Origin: Candidatus Rhodoferax mariagerensis
GTDB lineage: Bacteria > Pseudomonadota > Gammaproteobacteria > Burkholderiales > Burkholderiaceae_C
Direction: 5' to 3'
NCBI GenBank assembly: GCA_016719055.1
Contig: JADKAW010000004.1
Span: forward strand, 1 to 64,000
DNA: 64,000 bases
The position numbers were made by a program, and so were the translations under genes. Every line of letters begins with the position of its first letter. Within the stretch, counting starts at the first letter, position 1. Of the stretch, positions 8,716-17,602 are shown in pieces. The notes beneath the pieces were generated by a model that was not told the origin of the DNA, did not search any database, and saw nothing but the letters and a program-made list of their open reading frames with translations.

Positions 8716-9740
8716 AAACTACAAAATTAATAGCTGACAGCGCAGACGTTCCGGGGGCTGAGGGCCAAAATAATGTTGAAGAATTGTTGGCAGGCTTGCG
8801 TCGTGACATGCGTCCGGCTGGCCCGGCAGAGGCCTGCGTTGAAGGGCAGCGCTGCGGACTGATCGCCATTGTGGGCAAGCCCAATGTGGGTAAATCAACA
8901 CTGCTGAACGCACTGGTCGGGCAAAAGATCAGCATTACCTCGCGCAAGGCCCAAACCACGCGCCACCGCATCACCGGTATACACACGATCGGAATGACGC
9001 AGTTTGTGTTTGCGGATACACCCGGTTTCCAGACCCGGCACAGCAATGCGCTGAACCGCTCACTCAACAAAACCGTGCTGGGCGCGGTGGGTGATGTTGA
9101 TCTGATCCTGTTTGTGGTCGAAGCCGGCATGTTTAACCAGGCCGACGCCAAGGTGCTGTCTTTGCTGGGCAAAGGCATTCCGACGCTGCTGGTGGCCAAC
9201 AAGCTAGACGTGGTGCATCGCCGTGCCGATATTGCGCCCTGGCTGCAAGACATGCAGCAGCGCCACGCCTTTGCCGAATTTGTGCCGATGTCGTCCAAAA
9301 ACGCCAAAGACATGGAGCGGCTGCTGGGCATCTGTGAAAAGTTTCTGCCCGAGCAGGCCTGGTGGTATGCCGCCGACGAGCTGACCGACCGCAGCGAGCG
9401 CTTTCTGGCCAGCGAGACAGTACGTGAAAAGCTTTTTCGCTTAACCGGTGATGAGTTGCCCTACACCTCCACCGTGGTGATTGACAAATTTGAGGAAGAG
9501 GCTGGGCGCGGCAAGCAAAAGCGCCTGCTGCGGATTGCCGCCACGATTGTGGTTGAGCGCGACAGCCACAAGGCGATGGTGATTGGCGACAAGGGTGAAC
9601 GCATCAAACGCATCGGCATGGAAACTCGGGTCGAACTGGAAAAAGCGCTCGACTGCAAGGTGTTCATTGAAATGTGGGTCAAGGTGCGCTCTGGCTGGGC
9701 CGACGACGAGGCGCGTGTGCGCTCGTTTGGTTACGACTAG
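8712..9740 (+). CDS. era: GTPase Era, with extended N-terminus
   Basis: 342 residues, about 40 longer than most Era proteins. G1 is GKPNVGKS at residues 55-62; DTPG and NKLD follow. The C-terminal KH domain has VIGDKGERIKRIG. Era binds 16S rRNA during 30S maturation. The first 47 residues precede the GTPase fold, and part of them (KLIADSADVPGAEGQNN) is encoded by an ATAGCT-family repeat. Homologues may start near the second half of this extension. Confidence 0.95.
   Translation: MKTTKLIADSADVPGAEGQNNVEELLAGLRRDMRPAGPAEACVEGQRCGLIAIVGKPNVGKSTLLNALVGQKISITSRKAQTTRHRITGIHTIGMTQFVFADTPGFQTRHSNALNRSLNKTVLGAVGDVDLILFVVEAGMFNQADAKVLSLLGKGIPTLLVANKLDVVHRRADIAPWLQDMQQRHAFAEFVPMSSKNAKDMERLLGICEKFLPEQAWWYAADELTDRSERFLASETVREKLFRLTGDELPYTSTVVIDKFEEEAGRGKQKRLLRIAATIVVERDSHKAMVIGDKGERIKRIGMETRVELEKALDCKVFIEMWVKVRSGWADDEARVRSFGYD
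8723..8771 (+). repeat. ATAGCT coding repeat, copy in era
   Basis: AAAATTAATAGCTGACAGCG near the start, then GGGGGCTGAGGGCCAAAAT. It is in frame in the non-conserved N-terminal extension of Era. Confidence 0.75.
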
Positions 9741-10019
9741 TGGTTACGACTAATCGGGCGCTTAAAAAAATATCTAGGTAAAAACCCGAACTCATGCCAT
9801 AATCGCGGGCTGCACTGTAAACAGCGGTGCAACTTGCACATCTCCCAACATTCACCGGGCCCATGGTCTTCCTGTTTCAGGACTGACTGAAAGGGTCCCC
9901 AGCGCTGAAGTCACTCAAACTGAAGTTGAGTCAGAGCCGGTTCCGTTTGATGGTTGATGTTTTTTAACCATAGACGGAGCCACCGCACAACCTGCGGGGC
10001 TTGCGTAAGAAAGAAATAT
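9741..10019 (+). promoter_or_regulatory. long leader of the DEAD-box helicase gene
   Basis: 279 bases without a gene. The first bases repeat the era tail (TGGTTACGACTA occurs twice in tandem). A CATAAT at 9798-9803 could be a -10 element, which would give a leader of about 210 bases. Short dyads are visible (TGCAC...GTGCA near 9811-9831; ACTCAA...TTGAGT near 9913-9931). A structured leader fits autoregulated helicase genes; this is inference. Confidence 0.35.
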
Positions 10020-11924
10020 ATGACTGACGCTACTTTAGCGACGGGCGACTCTTCGTCTGTCGAAAGCAATTCCCATGTCTTCAACGTGCTGCCAAATGAC
10101 AGTGCAGACAGCATCGACACCGCTGCCCTGCCAGACGTTTCAGCTGTTGAGCCAGAAGTCCCCAACGGCTTTATTGCACTTGACTTGGCCCCTGAGCTGA
10201 TCCGTGCGGTGAAAGACCTGGGTTTTACCCAGCCCACCATTGTCCAGCAAAAAACCATCCCGCTGGCCATGCAAGGCCACAGCGCCGGTGTCAAGGATGC
10301 CCGCTTTATTGACCTGATGGTCTCCAGCCAGACCGGCAGCGGCAAGACCGCCGCCTTTTTGTTGCCGGTTCTGCACACGCTGCTGACGCAGCAGGCAAAC
10401 GCTGAAGCCAAAGAGCGCGAAGACTATCAGCGTGCTGTGGCCGAGGCAGCCGCCAAGGGTGAAGTCGCCCCGAAGCGCGCCAAACGCAAAGACCCGACCA
10501 ACCCGCGCCATTTCACTGCGCCCACCCCGGGTGCACTGGTGGTGTGCCCGACGCGTGAACTGGCCCAGCAGGTGGCGCATGACGCCATCGACCTGGTGCA
10601 ACACTGCCGTGGCCTGCGCATTGCCAACATCGTGGGCGGCATGCCCTACCAGTTGCAGATTGCCAAGCTGCAAAATGCCAACCTGGTGGTGGCCACACCG
10701 GGGCGTTTGCTGGACTTGCAGCGCTCGATGCAGATCAAGCTCGACCAGGTGCAGTTTCTGGTGGTGGACGAGGCTGACCGCATGCTCGACCTGGGTTTTG
10801 CCGATGATCTGGCCGAAATCAACCAGCTCACCATCGCGCGCAAGCAGACCATGATGTTTTCCGCCACCTTTGCGCCGCGCATTCAGCAGCTCGCTGCTCG
10901 CGTGATGCGCGAGCCGCAACGCATTACCATTGACAACCCCCAGGAAAAACACGCCAACATCAAGCAGGTGATGTTCTGGGCCGACAACGCCCAGCACAAA
11001 CGCAAGCTGCTTGACCATTGGCTGCGCGACACTGGCATTAACCAGGCGATTGTGTTTGCCAGCACGCAGATTGAATGCGACGGACTGGCCAACGACTTGC
11101 AGCAAGACGGTTTTGACGCCGTGGCCCTGCATGGCGCGCTCAGCCAGGGCTTGCGCAATCGCCGCCTGATGGCGCTGCGTCAGGGCCAGGTGCAGATTCT
11201 GGTGGCGACTGACGTAGCTGCACGCGGTCTGGATGTGCCCACCATCACCCATGTGTTCAATTTTGGTCTACCGATGAAGGCTGAGGACTACACCCACCGC
11301 ATTGGACGCACCGGTCGTGCCGGACGGGATGGTCTGGCCGTGACCTTTGCCGAGTTCCGCGACCGTCGCAAGATTTTTGACATCGAAGCCTTCACACGCC
11401 AGCCCATCAAGGCCGAGGTGGTGCCGGGCCTGGAGCCACAGCAGCGTAGCCCTGAGGCACCGCGTGGTGGCTTTGGTGGCCGGGGTGGTTTTGGCGACCG
11501 TGACCGCAAATTTGGTGGCGGTGGCCGCCCAGCAGGCGGATTTGGTGGCAGCAACCGAAGTGGCTTTGGCGACCGCAGCGGCTTCAACGACAACCGGGGT
11601 GTCTTTGCAGACAGAAATGCCTCTGGCCCTCGTGTGGTGGGCGCTGACAGCTATCAAAATAATAGACCAGGTGGGTTTACCCAGCGCGATGAGCGCCCCG
11701 CAGCACCAGCGCGTGAAGCCTTCAGCTACGAACGCAAGGGTGGCTTCAACGACCGTTTTGCCGGCGACCGCAATGACCGTGGTCCGGGCGCTGGCGCACC
11801 GCGTGGTGACTTTGCCGCGCGTAAACCGGCCTTTGGCAAACCAGCTTTTTCCAAACCTGCTGGCGGTGGCAAGGTGTTTGTGCCGCGTGACGCGCAAAAG
11901 CGCTTTTCCAAGAACGATCGCTGA
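10020..11924 (+). CDS. DEAD-box ATP-dependent RNA helicase with RGG tail
   Basis: 634 residues from the ATG at 10020. Motifs in order: Q motif region GFTQPTIVQQKTIP, Walker A SQTGSGKT, PTRELAQQ, TPGR, DEAD box VDEADRML, SATF, and HRIGRTGRAGR. A charged insertion (EAKEREDYQRAVAEAAAKGE) sits between Walker A and PTREL. The last 150 residues are a Gly/Arg/Phe-rich low-complexity tail, typical of RhlE-type cold-shock helicases that bind RNA non-specifically. It probably unwinds RNA during ribosome assembly or mRNA decay. It converges with lspA. Confidence 0.93.
   Translation: MTDATLATGDSSSVESNSHVFNVLPNDSADSIDTAALPDVSAVEPEVPNGFIALDLAPELIRAVKDLGFTQPTIVQQKTIPLAMQGHSAGVKDARFIDLMVSSQTGSGKTAAFLLPVLHTLLTQQANAEAKEREDYQRAVAEAAAKGEVAPKRAKRKDPTNPRHFTAPTPGALVVCPTRELAQQVAHDAIDLVQHCRGLRIANIVGGMPYQLQIAKLQNANLVVATPGRLLDLQRSMQIKLDQVQFLVVDEADRMLDLGFADDLAEINQLTIARKQTMMFSATFAPRIQQLAARVMREPQRITIDNPQEKHANIKQVMFWADNAQHKRKLLDHWLRDTGINQAIVFASTQIECDGLANDLQQDGFDAVALHGALSQGLRNRRLMALRQGQVQILVATDVAARGLDVPTITHVFNFGLPMKAEDYTHRIGRTGRAGRDGLAVTFAEFRDRRKIFDIEAFTRQPIKAEVVPGLEPQQRSPEAPRGGFGGRGGFGDRDRKFGGGGRPAGGFGGSNRSGFGDRSGFNDNRGVFADRNASGPRVVGADSYQNNRPGGFTQRDERPAAPAREAFSYERKGGFNDRFAGDRNDRGPGAGAPRGDFAARKPAFGKPAFSKPAGGGKVFVPRDAQKRFSKNDR
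11641..11664 (-). repeat. ATAGCT coding repeat, partial copy in helicase tail
   Basis: Read on the minus strand it gives TTTTGATAGCTGTCAGCGC, the left half of the repeat; the AGGGCTA half is missing. It lies inside the low-complexity RGG tail. Confidence 0.5.
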
Positions 11925-12012
11925 TGAAGTTGCCTGGCTTGACGCCTGGCAATAAGGTGTTGGCCTGTGACTTCAGCAGGTGGGCCGCCATGGCAGTGCG
12001 CCGCGATCTGGT

Positions 12013-12537
12013 CTAACGACCGCGCCGCACCCGCAGCAGTTCGTCAAGAATCAGGCAGGCCGCACCCAGCGTGATGGCGCTGTCGGCCACATTGAAGGCC
12101 GGAAAATGCCAACCTTTCCAGTGAAAATCCAGGAAATCAAGCACATAGCCGTACAGCACCCGGTCAATCACATTGCCCACGGCACCGCCCAAAATGCAAG
12201 CCAGAGCAAAGGCAAACAGCTTTTGTCCGGCATGCGACTTGAGCAGCCACAAAATCACGCCCGCCGCCAGCAGTCCGATGCCGGTAAAAAACCAGCGTTG
12301 CCAGCCGCCAGCACCGGCCAGGAACGAAAATGCCGCGCCACTGTTATGAACCCGGACCACATTGAAAAAGCTCGCCACGTGGGTTTGGTCACCCAACTGG
12401 TAATAACCCAGGATCAGCACCTTGGTGAACTGGTCGACCATCAGCACTATCAAGGACCAGGCCAGCCAGGGCAAGGCGCCGCCGCCTGCGCCTGACTTGA
12501 AGCTGTGACTGCCAGACAGGCTGGGTTTGCGCGCCAT
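12013..12537 (-). CDS. lspA: lipoprotein signal peptidase (signal peptidase II)
   Basis: 174 residues from MARKPSLSG. Four membrane helices. The two catalytic Asp lie in GNVIDRVLYGYVLDF and FNVADSAI; the conserved VHNSGAAFS is present. It removes signal peptides from diacylglyceryl-modified prolipoproteins. It follows ileS by 34 bases, the usual ileS-lspA operon. An in-frame extension upstream overlaps the ileS C-terminus and is not needed. Confidence 0.96.
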   Translation of the reverse strand: MARKPSLSGSHSFKSGAGGGALPWLAWSLIVLMVDQFTKVLILGYYQLGDQTHVASFFNVVRVHNSGAAFSFLAGAGGWQRWFFTGIGLLAAGVILWLLKSHAGQKLFAFALACILGGAVGNVIDRVLYGYVLDFLDFHWKGWHFPAFNVADSAITLGAACLILDELLRVRRGR

Positions 12538-12571
12538 CAGTGACTCCCGGTGTTTTGCAGGGCAAGCGGCG

Positions 12572-15487
12572 TCATGCAAAGGTTCGCAGTTCGCCCGTGC
12601 CAAACAGGTTGCTGTTGCACCGGCCACACAAAGTGGGATGAACGCTGTTTGTCCCGACATCGTCGCGGTAATGCCAGCAACGTTCACATTTAACATCATT
12701 TGAAACGCTAGCCCTTATGGACATTGCGTCACCAGCTATTAACTCAATAGCGGATGTGATGAATACAAATTTCAGGTCGTGGCCCAGACTCGCCAGCAGG
12801 GCATGGTCATCGGCAGCCACTGTGAGGCTGACGTTGGCTTGCAGGGCAGAGCCCAGCTTGCCGTCGGCGCGCAGCACCTCAATGTCTTTGTTGACCGCGT
12901 CCCGAATCTCGCGCATGCGCGCCCACTTGGTCAGCAAAGCGGCATCTGGGTTGGCCAGAGTGCTGTAGCTGTCCATAAAGATGGATTGACGGCTGGCCGC
13001 AGGTGTTTTGCCTTGCGCGCCCAGCACAGCCCAGGCTTCTTCAGCGGTAAAGCTCAAAAATGGTGCCATCCAGCGCAACATGGCCTGGGTGATCTGCCAT
13101 AGCGCGGTTTGCGCGCTGCGTCGTGCCAATGAGTTGGCCGCCGTGGTGTAAAGCCGGTCTTTCAGGATGTCGAGGTAAAACGATCCCAGGTCTTCAGAGC
13201 AGTAAATCTGCAGCTTGGCCACCACGGGGTGGAATTCATACACCTCAAAATGCGCCAGCACCTCGGCTTGCAGTTGTGCTGCGCGGCTCAGCGCATAGCG
13301 GTCAATCTCCAGCAACTGCTCCGCTGGCACTGCATCCACCGCCGGGTCAAAGTCGTGGGTGTTGGCCAGTAAAAACTTCAGCGTATTGCGGATGCGGCGA
13401 TAGGTGTCCACGACACGCGCCAGGATCTTTTCGTCACCGGCAATGTCACCCGAATAATCGCTGGCGGCTACCCACAGGCGGATGATTTCAGCGCCAAGTT
13501 TTTTCGACGTTTCCTGCGGGTCAACACCGTTGCCGCCGCTTTTGCTCATCTTGTGGCCCTTGCTGTCCACGGTAAAACCGTGCGTCAGGATGCCCAGGTA
13601 TGGGGCGCGGTCATACATGGCACAGGCAGTCAGTAAGCTGGAATGGAACCAGCCGCGATGCTGGTCGTGGCCCTCCAGATACAGGTCGGTTTCCGGACCT
13701 GATTTGCCGGTGCGCGGGTCAATGTCTTCATGACCGGCACCGGGGTGCGAGCCTTTGAGCACGGTGGTGTGGGTCGTGCCCGAGTCAAACCAGACCTCCA
13801 GAATGTCACTGCTCTTGGTGTAGTGCGGCGCATCGGCCGCGCAGTCAATGGTGGCCAGAATCGCCTCAGGTGTGGCTTTGCTCCAGGCTTCAATGCCACC
13901 GTGCTCCACCATGTTGGCCGCCGCGTCCAGAATCTCCATGGTGCGCGGATGAAGCTCACCGCTGTCCTTGTGGATAAAAAACGGCAGCGGCACGCCCCAG
14001 CTGCGCTGGCGGCTGATGCACCAGTCGGGCCGACCGGCGATCATGTCGCGCAACCTGATCTTGCCGTTTTCAGGATAAAACGCTGTGTTTTCAATAGCAG
14101 CAAGCGCAGTCTGCCTAAGGGTTTGAGGTGCTTTTTCTTTGGTAAATACACCGTCGCCCGCGTCCATGCGGATAAACCACTGGGCCGCTGCGCGGTAAAT
14201 CACTGGGGTTTTGTGGCGCCAGCAGTGCGGGTAACTGTGCACGATGTTCTCGGTGGCAAACAGCCGACCCGCATCGCGCAGCGCGTCGATGATGACCGGG
14301 CAGGCTTTCCAGATGTGCTGCCCGCCAAACAGCGGCAGCTCAGGCGCATAAGCGCCATTGCCCTGCACCGGGTTCAGGATGTCGTCATAGGCCATGCCGT
14401 GCGACACACAGCTGTGAAAGTCCTCCACGCCATAAGCCGGCGCGCTGTGCACGATGCCGGTGCCGTCTTCGGCGGTGGCGTAGTCGGCCAGATAGATCGG
14501 GCTGAAACGGTCGTAACCCGCGTGCACATGGGCCAGCGGGTGTTTGAAGTTGATGCCACCCAGGGCTTTGCCAATCGTGGAGGCGATCACCGTGCCTGTC
14601 AGACCAAAGCGCAGCAAACATTTTTCGACCAGGCTCTCGGCCAGCACCAGCAGGCCGCGTTCGGTATCGACCAGTGCGTAAGTCAATTCCGGATTCAGAT
14701 TGAGCGCCTGATTGGCCGGAATAGTCCAGGCGGTGGTGGTCCAGATCACCACAAAAGCATCCATGGCCAGTTCGCTCAAGCCAAAGGCGGTCGCCAGCTT
14801 GGCGGGCTCGGCACACAAAAATCCGACATCCAGCGTCTGTGATTTTTTGTCGGTGTATTCGATCTCGAACTCGGCCAGGCTGGAGCCGCAGTCAAAACAC
14901 CAATAAACGGGTTTGAGGCCACGGTAGACAAAACCGCGCTCGATCACGCGTTTGAAAGCGCGGATTTCGTCGGCCTCGTTTTTGAAATCCATGGTGCGGT
15001 AGGGGTGGTCCCAGTCGCCCAGAACGCCCAGGCGCTTGAAGTCGGCCATTTGCAGCGCAATCTGCTCGGTGGCGTAGGCGCGGCTCTTGGCTTGCATGTC
15101 GTCGCGTGCGAGCTTGCGGCCAAACTTCTTTTCAATCGCGTTTTCAATTGGCAGGCCATGGCAGTCCCAGCCGGGAATGTAGGCCGCATCCAGACCTTTG
15201 AGCTGGCGTGCCTTGACGATCATGTCTTTCAGGATCTTGTTGACCGCGTGGCCCATGTGAATCTGGCCATTGGCGTAGGGCGGGCCGTCGTGCAGGATGA
15301 ACTTGGGCTGGCCTTGGCGTGCAGCGCGGAGTTTTTGGTACAGGCCTTGATCCTCCCATTCCTTCACCCACAGTGGCTCGCGCTTGGGCAGGTCGCCGCG
15401 CATCGGAAACGGGGTGTCGGGCAGGTTCAGGGTGCTGCGGTAGTCGGTTTTGCCGATGGGCTGCGTTTTGGGGTCTTGTGTGGTCAT
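12572..15487 (-). CDS. ileS: isoleucyl-tRNA synthetase
   Basis: 971 residues from MTTQDPKTQPIGKTDYR. Class I signature HMGHAVNK (HIGH motif) near the N-terminus and KMSKSGGNGVD (KMSKS). The C-terminal zinc-binding part has CERCWHYRDD...LCGRC. It charges tRNA-Ile, with an editing domain in between. The linker just before the zinc finger (SAIELIAGDAMSIRASVSND) is encoded by an in-frame ATAGCT repeat. ribF, often upstream of ileS, is absent; foreign DNA begins instead. Confidence 0.97.
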   Translation of the reverse strand: MTTQDPKTQPIGKTDYRSTLNLPDTPFPMRGDLPKREPLWVKEWEDQGLYQKLRAARQGQPKFILHDGPPYANGQIHMGHAVNKILKDMIVKARQLKGLDAAYIPGWDCHGLPIENAIEKKFGRKLARDDMQAKSRAYATEQIALQMADFKRLGVLGDWDHPYRTMDFKNEADEIRAFKRVIERGFVYRGLKPVYWCFDCGSSLAEFEIEYTDKKSQTLDVGFLCAEPAKLATAFGLSELAMDAFVVIWTTTAWTIPANQALNLNPELTYALVDTERGLLVLAESLVEKCLLRFGLTGTVIASTIGKALGGINFKHPLAHVHAGYDRFSPIYLADYATAEDGTGIVHSAPAYGVEDFHSCVSHGMAYDDILNPVQGNGAYAPELPLFGGQHIWKACPVIIDALRDAGRLFATENIVHSYPHCWRHKTPVIYRAAAQWFIRMDAGDGVFTKEKAPQTLRQTALAAIENTAFYPENGKIRLRDMIAGRPDWCISRQRSWGVPLPFFIHKDSGELHPRTMEILDAAANMVEHGGIEAWSKATPEAILATIDCAADAPHYTKSSDILEVWFDSGTTHTTVLKGSHPGAGHEDIDPRTGKSGPETDLYLEGHDQHRGWFHSSLLTACAMYDRAPYLGILTHGFTVDSKGHKMSKSGGNGVDPQETSKKLGAEIIRLWVAASDYSGDIAGDEKILARVVDTYRRIRNTLKFLLANTHDFDPAVDAVPAEQLLEIDRYALSRAAQLQAEVLAHFEVYEFHPVVAKLQIYCSEDLGSFYLDILKDRLYTTAANSLARRSAQTALWQITQAMLRWMAPFLSFTAEEAWAVLGAQGKTPAASRQSIFMDSYSTLANPDAALLTKWARMREIRDAVNKDIEVLRADGKLGSALQANVSLTVAADDHALLASLGHDLKFVFITSAIELIAGDAMSIRASVSNDVKCERCWHYRDDVGTNSVHPTLCGRCNSNLFGTGELRTFA
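12697..12745 (-). repeat. ATAGCT coding repeat, copy in ileS
   Basis: On the minus strand: GAGTTAATAGCTGGTGACGC, then ATAAGGGCTAGCG and CAAAT. In frame, reading LIAGDAMSIRASVSND in the IleS C-terminal linker. Confidence 0.75.
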
Positions 15488-15823
15488 GTTGGCAAAAAAG
15501 GCATAGGTGACATGGGCATCCTGGCAGTTCTGGGTGTTGCCAGCGGTCAATGCGTCTGGGGATTTGTGGTTGTGCTCTTCGGACGGTCGGTGGGTCTGCC
15601 CGGGTTTGCCAGATTTTACTGTAGGCCCTTGTGAGAGGTATCTACGCATGGTATGGCGACCGGGTCATGCTTACGCGGTTTTTGGGGAGAAATCACGCGC
15701 GAGAACCTTTCAAGCGTGCGCAGCACTTTACGCACGCGGGGCGGGTCGCCCACCACACCATCGTGTTTCAGTTCGGCAGCACAAACGGCGTTGAGCTTTT
15801 GTCGATCAAGGGGATGGCTGAGT
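15488..15823. other. gene-poor stretch upstream of ileS
   Basis: No gene I can defend. A minus-strand open frame crosses it (SRVISPQKPRKHD, PPRVRKVLRTLERF), but it runs on through the ParE remnant and into a likely gene on the other strand. The ileS promoter should lie close to 15490-15600; no clear -35/-10 pair was found. Confidence 0.4.
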
Positions 15824-15910
15824 AGCGTGGTCGGTACCAATATGTGCCATAAGTCAACATCGTATTTGTGCTGGCCATTCGAAGCGAGCGTGAGTCCGGG
15901 TACAAACGAG
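15824..15910 (+). pseudogene. ParE-type toxin, C-terminal remnant
   Basis: Reads RGRYQYVP, then after a one- or two-base indel VNIVFVLAIRSERESGYKR. The intact ParE at 18940-19251 ends RYVAPIDTVFVLAMRSQRESRYK, so this is clearly the tail of a related toxin. The rest of the gene and its antitoxin are gone. Confidence 0.7.
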
Positions 15911-15918
15911 GTCACACA

Positions 15919-16593
15919 ATGAAAAACGCAAGATTCGAGCTTTTGGGGCAATTGCAGCGCCAGTATCACCAGCACCACCCCTGGCGTTTGTCGCGCGGCG
16001 GTCTCTTTATTGCGCATTCGTATGCGGAGATGACACGTAAAAGCCTGTCGTGGTGGGATGACGTTGGCTTCATTCTGAATGGGCGACGGATCATTGTCTG
16101 GTGGCAACATCCGCGCTATGTCTATTCCAGTGCGATTGAAGATCAAGCCTGGCAAGAAGCGGGTGTCGGGCCACAAGATAACTGGCTCACCGAAGGGGGC
16201 ACAAAAAACTACCGGAAGGTGGGCAGGTCACGCAAGAAGCTGGTGAGCTACACCAGCCGCGAGCCTTCTCAGGAACAAAGGCAGCATTTCGACTTGCTGC
16301 GAGACATTGAAAAGCGCCTGAGTGCTGAAGGCATCGATTTCGACATTACCGCCACCTGGAAATGGGAGCGCCTGACGTGGGCGATGGGGGTCAGCCTGGT
16401 TGCGCCGCTGGATGTGCGCAATGAAGTCGAACTGGCCGCAGTAGCCAACCTCGCCCGGCGACTGATTCTTGGGAAAACCACGCTGGAGGTGGAGTTTCCT
16501 GGGTATCGTTATGGCCGCGCCGACTGGCTTGTTGAGCAGCAGAAAAGGCCTGAGCATTTATTGCAGATGGCAGTATTGCTGACACTGCAGTAA
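15919..16593 (+). CDS. uncharacterised protein in accessory block
   Basis: 224 residues from ATG at 15919; not recognised. It is soluble, with no signal peptide and many aromatic residues (LSWWDDVGFILNGRRIIVWW). A charged helical middle (EPSQEQRQHFDLLRDIEKRL) precedes a C-terminal part ending MAVLLTLQ. Gene-like amino acid use and an otherwise disrupted surrounding suggest island cargo. I assign no function. Confidence 0.65.
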   Translation: MKNARFELLGQLQRQYHQHHPWRLSRGGLFIAHSYAEMTRKSLSWWDDVGFILNGRRIIVWWQHPRYVYSSAIEDQAWQEAGVGPQDNWLTEGGTKNYRKVGRSRKKLVSYTSREPSQEQRQHFDLLRDIEKRLSAEGIDFDITATWKWERLTWAMGVSLVAPLDVRNEVELAAVANLARRLILGKTTLEVEFPGYRYGRADWLVEQQKRPEHLLQMAVLLTLQ

Positions 16594-16642
16594 GAAAAAC
16601 AGGCTGAAGCCCAATATCAGCAATCGCTAGCAGCTTCAAAAT
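16594..16642 (-). repeat. ATAGCT repeat, intergenic copy
   Basis: On the minus strand TTTGAAGCTGCTAGCGATTG, then TATTGGGCTTCAGCC. It lies next to the first cbbO 3' fragment, at the same relative place as the copy at 25624-25670 next to intact cbbO, so it was duplicated with it. Confidence 0.6.
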
Positions 16643-16663
16643 ACGAAGCATCCGGTGTTCGCC

Positions 16664-16743
16664 AAACTTCACCGCGTCAGCGCCGTCAACAGCTTGAGCG
16701 CCTGCTTGGGCCGCCGGGCGATGTCGTCGATCACCATGTCGCG
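16664..16743 (-). pseudogene. 3' fragment of cbbO, copy 1
   Basis: The plus strand reads TTCACCGCGTCAGCGCCGTC and continues to CGATCACCATGTCGCG. This aligns with the 3' end of intact cbbO (from about 25690) with a match in roughly four of five bases. It abuts the stop of the DUF2442 gene. Same orientation as cbbO. Confidence 0.7.
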
Positions 16744-16744
16744 A

Positions 16745-17002
16745 TCAACTCACCACGCCCGAGACCATCGGGAACGCAGCCGGGTTTCGTATGGACTGCA
16801 CCGATAAATCAATGTCCAGGCCTGGCCAATAGAGATGGTCAGGGGTAGGCCATTGAACTTCTGAAATCTGCTCAATCGTGCCTTTTCGGAACCAGGGGAA
16901 TTGATCGAAGGGCACCAGCAATTCTTCGTCGGCCAGCAAAAGCCAAAAACCGTGCTTCGAAATGTGGGTGACTTCAGCCGCCAAAGTGGTGCTTCCAGGC
17001 AT
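16745..17002 (-). CDS. DUF2442 family protein
   Basis: 85 residues. The DUF2442 core is visible (VTHISKHGFWLLLADEELLV; DQFPWFRKGTIEQISEVQ). These small proteins usually follow a DUF4160 gene, as here, with an overlap of 29 bases. The pair is commonly found among toxin-antitoxin-like cargo. Which partner is toxic, if either, cannot be told from sequence. Confidence 0.85.
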   Translation of the reverse strand: MPGSTTLAAEVTHISKHGFWLLLADEELLVPFDQFPWFRKGTIEQISEVQWPTPDHLYWPGLDIDLSVQSIRNPAAFPMVSGVVS

Positions 17003-17201
17003 CTTGGATCTCCTTCAAATGCGCATGCACAACGGCATGGGCTTGCCTCAGTTGGGTATCAGAAAGGCCAGTATGGCTGGCCAGAACAACCTGCGGTGTG
17101 AGCCAGAACTTCGCTTCACCGTCAGGGTGAGCAACATGCACATGAATACGTTTCTCATCCCGAAAAAATGAGGCGAAATTGACCGTCACGAACAATGGCA
17201 A
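16974..17201 (-). CDS. DUF4160 family protein
   Basis: 75 residues. The diagnostic HVHVAHPDGEAKFWL is present, followed by a C-terminal helix (LRQAHAVVHAHLKEIQDAW). The N-terminus (MPLFVTVNFASFFRDEKR) is somewhat divergent from the usual MPTI...FYS start, so the beginning may be altered. First gene of a two-gene unit with DUF2442. Confidence 0.8.
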   Translation of the reverse strand: MPLFVTVNFASFFRDEKRIHVHVAHPDGEAKFWLTPQVVLASHTGLSDTQLRQAHAVVHAHLKEIQDAWKHHFGG

Positions 17202-17276
17202 GTGCCATATCAGTACTGTATGTCAAAGTGCATTTTCTCAAGATGACCGTCGACCACAAAAAAACGAGGCAGCGCG

Positions 17277-17448
17277 GTGGGTAACCGCAAGACAGACACC
17301 CAGCGGGCCGTGACAGTGCGCTACAACCCGGATGAGCTGTGGCCGCATTCAAGGCGACTGGCCCCCCGGTTGGCAAGCCCGCATGGATGATGCCTTGCGC
17401 GACTTGCTGGGTGGGCATTCCCTGGCTTGGGTACCAAATTGGCATTAA
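17277..17448 (+). pseudogene. BrnA-type antitoxin remnant
   Basis: Reads RAVTVRYNPDEL, then AAFKATGP in a second frame, then PGWQARMDDALRDLLGGHSL in a third. Joined, this is the C-terminal DNA-binding part of a BrnA-like antitoxin with two small indels. No BrnT toxin gene accompanies it. Confidence 0.65.
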
Positions 17449-17480
17449 GCGCATGTTCTGCTTGCGCTGACAGCTATTAC
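17448..17480 (-). repeat. ATAGCT repeat, degraded copy
   Basis: On the minus strand AGTAATAGCTGTCAGCGCAA; the AGGGCTA half is not recognisable. It lies directly after the BrnA remnant. Confidence 0.4.
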
Positions 17481-17602
17481 TTGTAGAGCAATGTGGCGAC
17501 TGTGCTGGAAACTGCTCTGGGTCGGATATTTCAAACTGCAATTTCTGATGGAAATGCCGCCCAGCACCTGTTTTGTAGTCTCGTCCCTGTCGCCCCTTTT
17601 CC

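Noticed and set aside
10140..11252. 370-codon open frame opposite the DEAD-box helicase
   Set aside because: Antisense shadow rich in His, Gln and Leu.
13730..14842. 370-codon open frame opposite ileS
   Set aside because: Antisense to the catalytic core of IleS; no recognisable domain.
15616..16176. 186-codon minus-strand frame upstream of ileS
   Set aside because: Crosses both the ParE remnant and the start of a better plus-strand gene; parts look protein-like but no family could be named.
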